Source: Streptomyces sp. Je 1-369
GTDB lineage: Bacteria; Actinomycetota; Actinomycetes; Streptomycetales; Streptomycetaceae
Reading direction: 5' to 3'
Assembly (NCBI RefSeq): GCF_026810505.1
Contig: NZ_CP101750.1
Location: 7,490,515-7,554,514 of the forward strand
Length of the DNA: 64,000 bases
A model generated the notes under the pieces. The model searched no databases. It was not told the origin of the DNA and worked only from the letters and a program-made list of their open reading frames with translations. This document shows positions 44,096-52,713 of this stretch, one piece after another. The stretch's first letter is position 1. Each line of letters begins with the position of its first letter. The position numbers and the translations under genes were made by a program.

Positions 44096-45991
44096 TTAGT
44101 TGCTGCCGCGCACGCGGTCCATGGGGAGTCGGACGACGGTGTCCCGTGTCACAGGAACATCACCCGTACGCAGGCTTCCCACCTCGGCGTCGTCCAATGC
44201 CCGGTCGTACACGCGCACTTCGTCGATCGCCCCGGTGAAGTGGGCGCGGCTGTCGAGCCGTTGCCCCACGTGGACGCCGAACGGCGAGTTGCGGCTGACG
44301 GTGCCCGGCACGTCGGCGGCGGAGACCTGCGTACCGTCGAGGAACAGCGTCAGGCGGCCGTCGCCGCGGCGCAGCGCCAGGTGGTGCCATGCGCCGTCGT
44401 TGTACGCGCTCGTCGTGCGCACCGAAGCGGATCTCGGCGGCGACGCGCCGTCCCGTGTGGTGATGAGGCCGGTGACGCGGTTGTTCGCGGGCTCGCCGCG
44501 CAGCCACACCTGCGGCTGGTTGGTGCCGATGCCGCCCATCCACAGCAGCGGCTGCTCACCGGTCGTCCCGTCGTAGCGGAACCAGAGGGAGGCAGTGAAG
44601 TCCCGTGCGCCCAGCGGGAGTCGGCGGCTGAACGGGAGCCGCACCGCGTCGTCCGTACCGTCGAAGGCGAGCGCGCCGCCGAAGCGGCCCGGGGTCACGC
44701 GTGCCCCGCCGAGCACCGCGGCGGGGCGAGCGCCCGGCGCGAGGTCGCTCGTGGTGGGGTCGGGGCCTCGGCGTGGCGTCAGCCAGTCCTCGGTGAAGCG
44801 GGCGAAGCGGATCTCGTCGCGCGCGTCGACGGCGCCGCCCTCGTACAGCAGCCCCACGTGCGTGCGGTCGGCCCGCACCAGGTCCGAGTAGCCGGACCAG
44901 TCCGTGGTCACCGTGGTGCCGCGGTCGACGCTGTCCCAGGTGCGCCCGCCGTCGTAGGACGAGCGGATCTGCATCGTGCGGCGGCGGTCCGGGTCGGCCG
45001 GGCAGGCGAGCAGCATCCGCTTGCCGAACTGGAGGGTGGAGCCCTGCACTTGAGGTGTGTAGAGGTCGGGGATCGCGCGGAAGGGAGCGGTGTACGTGCT
45101 GCCGCCGTCCCGGCTGACCGTGTGTGTGCGGTGGCCGAGATCCGTGCCGTCCTGTTCGCGGCCGCTGACGTAGACCGCGCCGTCGGGCCGCTCGGTGATG
45201 GTCATCTCGGACGGCTTCTGACGGAACGTACCGTCAGCCGGTATCGGGTACGAGTCCGTCGCGCCGATCTTCCAGTGGTCGCCGCCGTCGTCGCTGACGA
45301 TCAGCGCGGCGTGGTTGGCGGTGACCCGGCTGCCGTTCCACGTCTCGGTGTTGGCCGTGAGGACGAGGCGTCCCTTGTGCCGGCCGCGGGTCAGCTGGAT
45401 GCCGTGCACGGGGCCGGTCGCGTACCAGGAGTTCCACTGCGGCGGCAGGATCTCCTTGCTCAGGTCGCGCGGCGCGGACCAGCTGGCGCCGTCGTCGTCG
45501 CTGTACTGCAAGTGGGGGGTCCGGTCGCACGGTATGTCGCAGTTCTTGTTGTCCGTGCGTCCCGTGTTGTACGTCTCCGCGAGGAGGATGCGGCCGCTCT
45601 CGCGGTCGACGACGGGCGCCGGATTGCCGTGGGTGTCGCCGTCGCCCTCGTTGATCACCTGAAGCGGACCCCAGGTGCGGCCGCCGTCGTGCGACCGCTT
45701 GAGCACCAGGTCTATGTCGCCCGCGTCGCCGCAGTCGTTGACCCTGCCCTCCGCGAAGGCGAGCAGCGTGCCCTTCGTGGTCCGTACGACGGCGGGGATG
45801 CGGTAGCAGGCGTAGCCGGGGTCCCGGTCGGCCTTGAACAGCACCTGCTGCTCGAACGGCGCGGCCGGTTCCGGGGCAGCCCGCACGGCCTGCGCCGCGG
45901 GCGCGGGCAGCAGGGCGCCGAGGGTGGCGACGGTCAGGGCGGCGGTGGCGGTGCGGAGTGATCTGAGACGTACGCGGAAACTCGATGGCAT
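44096..45991 (-). CDS. secreted exo-alpha-sialidase with C-terminal LamG-like domain
   Basis: A 631-residue secreted enzyme removing terminal sialic acids from glycans. The signal peptide is residues 1-35 (LPAPAAQA). The RIP motif is YRIP (63-66). Five Asp-boxes of the form SxDxGxTW are seen: SHDGGRTW, SDDDGASW, SDDGGDHW, SRDGGSTY and SYDGGRTW, as expected for a six-bladed GH33 propeller. From about 450 a laminin-G/concanavalin-like domain follows (FGGALAFDGTDDAVRLP...DEVRVYDRALDDAEV). I start at the ATG at 45991, which gives a standard signal peptide; a longer reading adds a charged, unlikely N-terminus. Confidence 0.9.
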   Translation of the reverse strand: MPSSFRVRLRSLRTATAALTVATLGALLPAPAAQAVRAAPEPAAPFEQQVLFKADRDPGYACYRIPAVVRTTKGTLLAFAEGRVNDCGDAGDIDLVLKRSHDGGRTWGPLQVINEGDGDTHGNPAPVVDRESGRILLAETYNTGRTDNKNCDIPCDRTPHLQYSDDDGASWSAPRDLSKEILPPQWNSWYATGPVHGIQLTRGRHKGRLVLTANTETWNGSRVTANHAALIVSDDGGDHWKIGATDSYPIPADGTFRQKPSEMTITERPDGAVYVSGREQDGTDLGHRTHTVSRDGGSTYTAPFRAIPDLYTPQVQGSTLQFGKRMLLACPADPDRRRTMQIRSSYDGGRTWDSVDRGTTVTTDWSGYSDLVRADRTHVGLLYEGGAVDARDEIRFARFTEDWLTPRRGPDPTTSDLAPGARPAAVLGGARVTPGRFGGALAFDGTDDAVRLPFSRRLPLGARDFTASLWFRYDGTTGEQPLLWMGGIGTNQPQVWLRGEPANNRVTGLITTRDGASPPRSASVRTTSAYNDGAWHHLALRRGDGRLTLFLDGTQVSAADVPGTVSRNSPFGVHVGQRLDSRAHFTGAIDEVRVYDRALDDAEVGSLRTGDVPVTRDTVVRLPMDRVRGSN

Positions 45992-46195
45992 GGTGCGGTC
46001 CGCCTTTCGTGGCGACGGCGACTCATGGCGTTGTGGGCGTCCTGACATCCTGACATCCCATGTCCACGTTTCGTCGCAGACGCTACTGGGGGTCACCCGC
46101 ACCCCACAAGAAGTACGCCGCGCGGGATCAGGACGACCTGGACCCGGGTGCCGGGGAATCCGCTCGCGGGTCCCGCACCGGGCGGGCGGCCCGGA

Positions 46196-47044
46196 TCAGC
46201 CCCGGGTGGCCTCGGCGCGCAGGGTGACGCGGTGCTCGCCCGCGTACACGTTCATGGAGGAGCCCCGCAGGAAACCGATCAGCGTGAGACCCGTCTCCGC
46301 GGCCAGGTCGACGGCGAGCGAGGACGGCGCGGAGACCGCCGCGAGCACCGGAATGCCCGCCATCACCGCCTTCTGGGCGAGCTCGAAGGAGGCGCGGCCC
46401 GAGACGAGCAGGATCGCGCGCGACAGCGGGAGTTCCCCGTTCCGCAGGGCGCGTCCGATCAGTTTGTCGACGGCGTTGTGCCGCCCCACGTCCTCCCGTA
46501 TGTCGAGCAGCTCGCCCTCTTCGGAGAAGAGCGCCGCCCCGTGCAGGCCGCCGGTCCTGTCGAAGACCCGCTGCTCGGTGCGGAGCCGGTCGGGGAGGCC
46601 GGCGAGGAGTTCGGTCCCGATGCGGAGCGGCGGAGTGTCGGCGATCGGGAAGCGGGCGGTCGTGCGGACGGCGTCCAGGCTCGCCTTGCCGCACAGGCCG
46701 CAGGACGACGTGGTGTAGACGTTGCGTTCGAGGGTGATGTCCGGGAGCACGACGCCGGGGGCGGTCTGCACGTCGACGACGTTGTACGTGTTCGAGCCGT
46801 CGGCCGTCGCACCCGCGCAATACACGATCGACCGCAGCTCGTCCACCGCGCCGAGCACGCCCTCACTCACCAGGAAACCGGCCGCCAGCGCGAAGTCGTC
46901 CCCGGGCGTGCGCATGGTGATGGCGAGCGGCTTGCCGTTCAGCCGGATCTCCAGGGGTTCCTCGGCGACGAGGGTGTCCGGCCGCTCCGAGACGTGCCCG
47001 TCCCTGACCCGGATCACCTTGCGTCGCTCCGTGACTCGTCCCAT
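46196..47044 (-). CDS. fdhD: formate dehydrogenase accessory sulfurtransferase FdhD
   Basis: A 282-residue sulfur carrier that moves sulfur from a cysteine desulfurase to the Mo-bisMGD cofactor of formate dehydrogenases. The active C115-x-x-C118 is in TTSSCGLCGKAS, and LDIREDVGRHNAVDKLIG and ILLVSGRASFELAQKA are family blocks. The start ATG is at 47044. No formate dehydrogenase is in the window; the nar operon 28 kb away also uses a Mo-bisMGD cofactor but is not known to need FdhD. It is divergent from the FabH-like gene. Confidence 0.93.
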   Translation of the reverse strand: MGRVTERRKVIRVRDGHVSERPDTLVAEEPLEIRLNGKPLAITMRTPGDDFALAAGFLVSEGVLGAVDELRSIVYCAGATADGSNTYNVVDVQTAPGVVLPDITLERNVYTTSSCGLCGKASLDAVRTTARFPIADTPPLRIGTELLAGLPDRLRTEQRVFDRTGGLHGAALFSEEGELLDIREDVGRHNAVDKLIGRALRNGELPLSRAILLVSGRASFELAQKAVMAGIPVLAAVSAPSSLAVDLAAETGLTLIGFLRGSSMNVYAGEHRVTLRAEATRG

Positions 47045-47225
47045 TGTCTTGATCAGTCCCGGTTCTGTACGTGCTGGTGGCCGAAGCGGCCTTCACGGTC
47101 TCATTGTCCTGCACGTGCGGTGGCGGATCGCAGCCGACTCCGTTGTACGCCCGTGCGCCGAGTCCGTCGGCAGAGCGTCGAACTCGCACACAAGGTCACA
47201 CAGTTCTTCAGAGGGTGACCACATC

Positions 47226-47294
47226 ATGAGAAGCATCCAAACCCTGCGCTCCTTTCCTGTCGCATTACGTGCATCGTTACTCATCAGTCGCTGA
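47226..47294 (+). CDS. candidate 22-codon leader ORF with two TTA codons
   Basis: ATG at 47226 opens a 22-residue frame (MRSIQTLRSFPVALRASLL then ISR) with TGA at 47292. GAGGG lies 10 bases upstream. It contains two TTA codons (47265 and 47277) in a genome where TTA is very rare and is read by the bldA tRNA in Streptomyces. It ends 45 bp before the FabH-like gene. It may be a regulatory leader peptide tying the operon to bldA, or a chance frame in an untranslated leader. No homologue is recognised. Confidence 0.3.
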   Translation: MRSIQTLRSFPVALRASLLISR

Positions 47295-47339
47295 CCAGAC
47301 TGGAGGGTCCCGTATCTTCGGCCCAAGGGGGACCCGTAC

Positions 47340-48287
47340 ATGCACGGCTCGCGCATCGCCGCCGTCGGCCACTACCAGCCCGCCAGAATCCTCACCAATG
47401 AGGACCTGGCGGCCAAGGTCGACACGAGCGACGAGTGGATCCGGTCCCGGGTCGGCATCCGCACCCGGCACATCGCGGGCCCGGAGGAGCCGGTCGACGA
47501 GCTGGCCGCGCACGCCGGCGGCAAGGCACTCGCCGCCGCGGGCCTCACTCCCGACGCGATCGACCTCGTCCTGGTCGCCACCTCCACCGCCATCGACCGC
47601 TCCCCGAACATGGCGGCGCGGGTCGCCGCGCGCCTCGGTGTCCCCGGCCCCGCCGCCCTGGACCTCAACGTCGTGTGCGCGGGCTTCACCCACGCCCTCG
47701 CCACCGCCGACCACACCCTGCGGGCCGGCGCCGCGACCCGCGCCCTGGTCATCGGCGCCGACAAGATGTCCGAGGTCACCGACTGGACGGACCGCACCAC
47801 CTGCGTCCTGACCGGCGACGGTGCTGGCGCGGTCGTCCTGGAGGCGTGCGGCCCCGGCGAGGAGCCCGGTGTCGGCCCCGTGCTCTGGGGCTCGGTGCCG
47901 GAGATGGGCAACGCCGTACGCATCGAGGGCACGCCGCCCCGCTTCGCGCAGGAGGGCCAGAGCGTCTACCGCTGGGCGACGACCCAGCTGCCCCCGCTCG
48001 CCCGCGCGGCCTGCGAGCGCGCCGGGCTCACCCCCGCCGACCTCGCCGGGGTCGTCCTGCACCAGGCCAACCTCCGCATCATCGAGCCGCTCGCCGAGCG
48101 CATCGGCGCGGTCAACGCCGTCGTCGCGCGCGATGTCGTCGACTCCGGCAACACGTCGGCGGGCAGCATCCCGATGGCGCTGTCCAAGCTGGTCGAGCGC
48201 GGCGAACTCCGCTCCGGCGACCCGGTGCTGCTGTTCGGCTTCGGCGGCAACCTGTCGTACGCGGGGCAGGTCGTGCGCTGCCCGTGA
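47340..48287 (+). CDS. beta-ketoacyl-ACP synthase III family protein (FabH-like)
   Basis: A 315-residue condensing enzyme joining an acyl-CoA starter to malonyl-ACP, or a related thiolase-fold acyltransferase. The catalytic triad is complete: C113 in LNVVCAGFTHAL, H241 in VVLHQANLRI and N271 in DSGNTSAGSIP. It is about 20 residues shorter than FabH. The ATG at 47340 follows GGGGGA. No other fatty-acid or polyketide genes are adjacent, so it is probably a secondary FabH paralogue rather than the housekeeping one. A GntR gene follows 26 bp later in the same direction. Confidence 0.9.
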   Translation: MHGSRIAAVGHYQPARILTNEDLAAKVDTSDEWIRSRVGIRTRHIAGPEEPVDELAAHAGGKALAAAGLTPDAIDLVLVATSTAIDRSPNMAARVAARLGVPGPAALDLNVVCAGFTHALATADHTLRAGAATRALVIGADKMSEVTDWTDRTTCVLTGDGAGAVVLEACGPGEEPGVGPVLWGSVPEMGNAVRIEGTPPRFAQEGQSVYRWATTQLPPLARAACERAGLTPADLAGVVLHQANLRIIEPLAERIGAVNAVVARDVVDSGNTSAGSIPMALSKLVERGELRSGDPVLLFGFGGNLSYAGQVVRCP

Positions 48288-48313
48288 ACCGGATCTCCGA
48301 CGAGGGGGCCGCG

Positions 48314-48991
48314 ATGCCGTCCACAGGGCTGCCGCCGGGGGCGGTGCCCAGACTCGAACGGCCCGGACCGCTCAGGGAGCGGGTCTACGAAGCGTTGCTC
48401 GAACTGATCACGACCCGCTCGCTGCGGCCCGGCCAGCACCTCGTCGAGAGCGAGCTGGCCGGGCACCTGGGCGTCTCGCGGCAGCCGGTGCGCGAAGCGC
48501 TGCAACGGCTCGACACCGAGGGGTGGGTGGACCTGCGGCCCGCCCAGGGTGCGTTCGTGCACGAGCCGACCGCGGAGGAGGCGGACCAACTCCTCACCGT
48601 GCGCACCCTCCTGGAGTCCGAGGCCGCCCGCCTCGCCGCCGCGAACACCGGCCTCGCGGGCATCACCGAGCTCGACGACCTCTGCACCCGCGGCGAACAG
48701 GCCGTGTCCGGCGGCGATGTCGACCAGGTGGTCGCCCTCAACGCCGCCTTCCACGCCAAGGTGATGGAACTCGCGGGCAACGCGGTCCTCGCCGAGCTCG
48801 CCGGGCAGGTCGACCGCAGGGTCCGCTCGTACTGCACACCGGTGGCCAGGCAGCGCGGCAAGCAGTCGTGGACGGAGCACCGCGAACTGATCGCGGCGAT
48901 CGCCGAGCGCGACGAGCGGCGCGCGACGGACATCATGCGCGCCCACACGGAACACACCAGGCGGACGTACCACCAGCGCGACCGGGACTGA
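48314..48991 (+). CDS. GntR-family transcriptional regulator, FadR/FCD subfamily
   Basis: A 225-residue regulator. A winged HTH (LRERVYEALLELITTRSLRPGQHLVESELAGHLGVSRQPVREALQRLDTEGWV) is followed by a helical FCD effector domain. The His residues in AFHAKVMELAGN, EHRELI and AHTEHTRRTYH could bind a metal, as in many FCD proteins. Start ATG 48314 follows GAGGGGG. It is probably co-transcribed with the ketosynthase and may control it through an acid ligand. The usual targets of this family are catabolic genes for carboxylic acids. Confidence 0.9.
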   Translation: MPSTGLPPGAVPRLERPGPLRERVYEALLELITTRSLRPGQHLVESELAGHLGVSRQPVREALQRLDTEGWVDLRPAQGAFVHEPTAEEADQLLTVRTLLESEAARLAAANTGLAGITELDDLCTRGEQAVSGGDVDQVVALNAAFHAKVMELAGNAVLAELAGQVDRRVRSYCTPVARQRGKQSWTEHRELIAAIAERDERRATDIMRAHTEHTRRTYHQRDRD

Positions 48992-49020
48992 GCACCGCCC
49001 CGACCGGCAACCGTGTGAGG

Positions 49021-49041
49021 CCGCCAACCGCCAACCGCCAA
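49021..49041 (+). repeat. tandem heptamer CCGCCAA x3 before the GNAT gene
   Basis: CCGCCAA is repeated three times (49021-49041). The 5' end of the coding region that follows also has three near-identical 12-mers (ACGCCCCGCCGC), giving TPRR-TPRR-TPHR. The two arrays may be slippage products. Confidence 0.8.
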
Positions 49042-49071
49042 CCGCGAGACGCGAAGACCGGGAGAAGCGAA

Positions 49072-49689
49072 TTGAGTACGCCCCGCCGCACGCCCCGCCG
49101 CACGCCCCACCGCATACGCCCCGTCATCGACGAAGACGTTCCAACGGCGGTGAACACCCTCGCCAGAGCCTTCGCCGACTATCCCTTCACCCGGCACGTC
49201 GTCGCGGCCGACGACCACCACCAGCGGGTACGCCGATTCCAGGAGCTGTTCCTGACGCGCATCGGGATGGTCTACGGACGGGTCTGGGTCGCGGGCGCCG
49301 GGCGCGCCGTCGCCGTGTGGACCACGCCGGACCGCGACCCGGGACCCGGCTTCGCCGCGATCGGCCCGCTCATCGAAGAGCTCGCGGGCGACCGCGCACC
49401 CTGGTTCGCGGCGGCGGACCGCGCGCTGCGACCGTACCGGCCGCAGTTCCCCGCCTGGTTCCTCGCCACGGTCGGGGTCGACCCGGACGAGCAGGGCAAG
49501 GGCCTCGGCGGCGCGGTGATCGAACCCGGCCTCGAAGCCGCCGACCGCGCGGGCTTCCCCTGCTTCCTGGAGACCTCGACCGAGCAGAACGTGACGTTCT
49601 ACGAACGGCTCGGCTTCACCGTCACGGCGGACGTACCGCTGCCGGACAACGGCCCGCACACGTGGTGCATGCTCAGGAAGCCCGCGTAG
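49072..49689 (+). CDS. GNAT-family N-acetyltransferase
   Basis: A 205-residue acetyltransferase moving an acetyl group from acetyl-CoA to an amine. The acetyl-CoA-binding segment is VGVDPDEQGKGLGGAVIEPGLEAAD (the usual Q/RxxGxG/A), and LETSTEQNVTFYERLGFTVTADVPLP is the C-terminal strand. I use TTG at 49072 (LSTPRRTPRRTPHRIRP), with GGGAGAAG upstream; the next in-frame starts would remove conserved residues. The basic TPRR repeat at the N-terminus is unusual. The substrate is unknown. Confidence 0.83.
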   Translation: MSTPRRTPRRTPHRIRPVIDEDVPTAVNTLARAFADYPFTRHVVAADDHHQRVRRFQELFLTRIGMVYGRVWVAGAGRAVAVWTTPDRDPGPGFAAIGPLIEELAGDRAPWFAAADRALRPYRPQFPAWFLATVGVDPDEQGKGLGGAVIEPGLEAADRAGFPCFLETSTEQNVTFYERLGFTVTADVPLPDNGPHTWCMLRKPA

Positions 49690-49730
49690 ACACACCCCGC
49701 ACCGTGCTTCACCCCACCCCCTCACCCCCC

Positions 49731-49778
49731 TTTGTCCTGTGACTGGAGAAAGTCATGGGTAAATCGCGCTCAACTTCT
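49731..49778 (+). promoter_or_regulatory. regulatory motif upstream of the ROK gene, shared with the sugar dehydrogenase promoter
   Basis: The 23 bases 49731-49753 (TTTGTCC-TGTGACTGG-AGAAAGT) match 57213-57235 at 19 of 23 positions without gaps. TCAACTTCT (49770-49778) is also repeated exactly there. CTGGAGAAAGT and ACTTCTTCCCAG form a partial inverted repeat in this copy. The site is 100 bp before the ROK start. It is a good candidate for autoregulation by the ROK protein. Confidence 0.6.
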
Positions 49779-49854
49779 TCCCAGCCCCGGCAGGCACTGC
49801 TACGTTCCCCTCGAAAGCTCGAACCGGGAAGCCCGATGAGGCGGGGAGGGGCGC

Positions 49855-51045
49855 GTGAGACGTATGACGGCTCGACCCGCCAACACGCACCAGGCACGGC
49901 TGCTGCGCCTGTTGCGTGACGGAGGACCCAACTCCCGCGCCCAGCTGGGCGATCAGGTCGACCTGTCGCGGTCCAAACTGGCCGTCGAGGTCGACCGGCT
50001 CCTGGAGACCGGACTCGTGGTCGCCGACGGACTCGCCGCCTCGCGCGGCGGCCGCCGCTCCCACAACATCCGCCTGGCCCCCGCCCTCCGCTTCCTCGGC
50101 GTGGACATCGGCGCGACCTCGGTCGACGTCGCGGTGACCAACGCCGAGCTGGAGGTCCTCGGCCACATCAACCAGCCCATGGACGTGCGCGAAGGCCCGG
50201 TCGCGGTCTTCGAGCAGGTCCTCGCCATGGCCGCCAAGCTCAAGGCCTCCGGGCTCGCGGAAGGGTTCGACGGCGCCGGCATCGGCGTCCCGGGTCCCGT
50301 CCGCTTCCCCGAGGGCGTGCCGGTCGCCCCGCCGATCATGCCGGGGTGGGACGGCTTCCCCGTAAGGGAGGCCCTCAGTCAGGATCTGGGCTGCCCCGTC
50401 ATGGTCGACAACGACGTGAACCTCATGGCGATGGGGGAGCAGCACGCGGGCGTCGCACGCTCCGTGGCCGACTTCCTCTGCGTCAAGATCGGCACCGGCA
50501 TCGGCTGCGGCATCGTCGTCGGCGGTGAGGTCTACCGCGGTACGACGGGCAGCGCCGGCGACATCGGCCACATCCAGTCCGAACCCGACGGACGCCCCTG
50601 CGCCTGCGGCAACAAGGGCTGCCTGGAAGCCTATTTCAGCGGCGCGGCGCTCGCCCGCGACGCCGAGGAGGCGGCCAGGGAGGGGCGTTCGGCGGAGCTC
50701 GCCACGCGGCTCGACGAGGCGGGACGGCTCAGCGCCGTCGACGTCGCGGCGGCCGCCGCCGCGGGTGACGCCACCGCGCTCGACCTCATCCGCGAGGGCG
50801 GCAACCGCACCGGCCAGGTCATCGCGGGCCTCGTCAGCTTCTTCAACCCCGGACTCGTGGTGATCGGCGGCGGCGTGACCGGCCTCGGCCACACGCTGCT
50901 CGCCGCGATCCGTACCCAGGTCTACCGCCAGTCGCTGCCCCTGGCGACCGGCAACCTCCCCATCGTGCTCGGTGAGTTGGGCCCCACCGCCGGAGTCATC
51001 GGCGGCGCCCGCCTCATCAGCGACCACCTGTTCTCCCCGGCCTGA
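49855..51045 (+). CDS. ROK-family transcriptional regulator (sugar-responsive)
   Basis: A 396-residue ROK repressor. The N-terminal winged HTH (ANTHQARLLRLLRDGGPNSRAQLGDQVDLSRSKLAVEVDRLLETGLV) is followed by a sugar-kinase-like fold. The ATP-like loop is FLGVDIGATSVDVAVT, and the zinc site is GHIQSEPDGRPCACGNKGCLEAY. The ligand is normally a sugar or sugar phosphate. GTG 49855 follows GGGGAGGG. It precedes an Rbs-type importer in the same direction and a shared upstream motif points to control of the whole sugar region. Confidence 0.92.
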   Translation: MRRMTARPANTHQARLLRLLRDGGPNSRAQLGDQVDLSRSKLAVEVDRLLETGLVVADGLAASRGGRRSHNIRLAPALRFLGVDIGATSVDVAVTNAELEVLGHINQPMDVREGPVAVFEQVLAMAAKLKASGLAEGFDGAGIGVPGPVRFPEGVPVAPPIMPGWDGFPVREALSQDLGCPVMVDNDVNLMAMGEQHAGVARSVADFLCVKIGTGIGCGIVVGGEVYRGTTGSAGDIGHIQSEPDGRPCACGNKGCLEAYFSGAALARDAEEAAREGRSAELATRLDEAGRLSAVDVAAAAAAGDATALDLIREGGNRTGQVIAGLVSFFNPGLVVIGGGVTGLGHTLLAAIRTQVYRQSLPLATGNLPIVLGELGPTAGVIGGARLISDHLFSPA

Positions 51046-51195
51046 CAACCGGCACCACCCCGAGCAACGCCACCGCGTCACCTCCTACCCGGCGCCGCAC
51101 CCTGCTCCGCCGTGCGCCGGTGCCACCACCCGGGCTACTCCGCCCTGCCCCGAATCCGCCCTGCCCTGCTGCGATCGCCGCCGAGGGGAACCGTC

Positions 51196-52713
51196 ATGGC
51201 ACAAGAACCACCGCTGCTCACCATGTCCGGCATCACCAAGTCGTTCCCCGGAGTCCGTGCCCTCGACGGCGTCGACCTCCAGGTGCAGGCCGGGGAAGTG
51301 CACTGCCTCCTCGGCCAGAACGGCGCCGGGAAGTCCACCCTCATCAAGGTCCTCGCCGGCGCCCACCAGCCCGACGGCGGCGAGATCACCTGGCGCGGCG
51401 AGCGCACCACGCTCCGCTCCCCGATCGCCGCCATGCGCCTCGGCATCGCCACCATCTACCAGGAACTCGACCTGGTCGAAGGGCTGTCCGTGGCCGAGAA
51501 CGTCCACCTCGGGCATGAGCCGACCGCCGCAGGATTCGTCGTACGCGGCCGGGCGGCGAAGGCGTCAACCGCCGCCCTGCTCAAGCGACTTGGGCACGCG
51601 GAGATCGATCCGGGGCGGCTCGTCGGTGACCTCTCCGCCGCCCAGCAGCAGATCGTGTCGATGGCTCGCGCGCTCTCGCACGAGGTGCGCCTCATCGTCA
51701 TGGACGAGCCGTCCGCCGCCCTCGACCCCGACGAGGTCGACAACCTCTTCCGCATCGTCGGCGACCTCACGGCGGACGGCGTCGCCGTCGTCTACATCTC
51801 CCACCGCCTGGAGGAGATCCGCCGCATCGGCGACCGCGTCACCGTCCTCAAGGACGGCCGGGCCGTCGCGGGTGGACTCCCCGCGGAATCCACGCCCACC
51901 AGGGACGTCGTGGCGCTGATGACCGGCCGCAACGTCGAGTACGTCTTCCCGGACCGGCCCGCCGAACCCCCCACCGCGGAACCGGTGTTGCGGGTCCGCG
52001 GCCTCTCCCGGCACGGCGAGTTCGAACCCTTCGACCTCGACCTGCGGCCCGGCGAGATCGTGGGCCTCGCCGGACTCGTCGGGTCGGGACGCTCCGAGAT
52101 CCTGGAGACGATCTACGGCGCCCGCAGGCCGAGCTCCGGCCAAGTGGTCGTGAGCGGTCAGCCGTTGCGCCCCGGCAGCGTCCGCGCCGCCGTCCGCGCG
52201 GGGCTCGGGCTCGCCCCCGAGGAACGCAAGGCGCAGGCCCTCCTCATGCTGGAGTCCGTCACCCGCAACGTATCCGTCTCCTCCATGTCCCGTTTCTCGC
52301 GCGCTGGCTGGCTCGACCGGGGCGCGGAACGCGAGGCCGCCCGCGCGGCGACCCGCGAACTCTCGTTGCGGCCCGACGAGCCCTCGGCCCCCGTGCGCAC
52401 CCTCTCCGGCGGCAACCAGCAGAAGGCCGTCCTGGCCCGCTGGCTGCTGCGCGGCTGCCGTGTCCTGCTGCTCGACGAGCCGACCCGCGGCGTCGACGTC
52501 GGCGCCCGCGCCGAGCTGTACGCGGTGATCCGCCGCCTCGCCGACGAAGGCCTCGCCGTACTCCTCGTCTCCAGCGAAGTACCCGAAGTGCTGGGCCTCG
52601 CCGACCGTGTCCTCGTACTCCGCGAAGGCCGCGTCGTCCACGCCGCGCCCGCCCGTGAACTCGACGAACACCGCGTACTCGACCTCGTCCTTGAAGGGAG
52701 CCCGGCGGCATGA
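51196..52713 (+). CDS. sugar ABC transporter ATP-binding protein (RbsA/MglA-type, two ABC domains)
   Basis: A 505-residue ATPase with two fused ABC units. Unit 1 has Walker A GQNGAGKST, signature LSAAQQQ and Walker B LIVMDEPSAALD. Unit 2 has a degenerate Walker A (GLVGSGRSE), LSGGNQQK and LLLDEPTRGVDVGARAELY, as in RbsA and MglA. Only unit 1 is expected to hydrolyse ATP well. Start ATG 51196 follows GAGGGG. The stop overlaps the permease start by 4 bases (ATGA). Confidence 0.94.
   Translation: MAQEPPLLTMSGITKSFPGVRALDGVDLQVQAGEVHCLLGQNGAGKSTLIKVLAGAHQPDGGEITWRGERTTLRSPIAAMRLGIATIYQELDLVEGLSVAENVHLGHEPTAAGFVVRGRAAKASTAALLKRLGHAEIDPGRLVGDLSAAQQQIVSMARALSHEVRLIVMDEPSAALDPDEVDNLFRIVGDLTADGVAVVYISHRLEEIRRIGDRVTVLKDGRAVAGGLPAESTPTRDVVALMTGRNVEYVFPDRPAEPPTAEPVLRVRGLSRHGEFEPFDLDLRPGEIVGLAGLVGSGRSEILETIYGARRPSSGQVVVSGQPLRPGSVRAAVRAGLGLAPEERKAQALLMLESVTRNVSVSSMSRFSRAGWLDRGAEREAARAATRELSLRPDEPSAPVRTLSGGNQQKAVLARWLLRGCRVLLLDEPTRGVDVGARAELYAVIRRLADEGLAVLLVSSEVPEVLGLADRVLVLREGRVVHAAPARELDEHRVLDLVLEGSPAA

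Noticed and set aside
46103..46195. Possible terminator between fdhD and the sialidase gene (arms around 46148 and 46174)
   Set aside because: Pairing needs several bulges and the GC-rich background makes such matches common.
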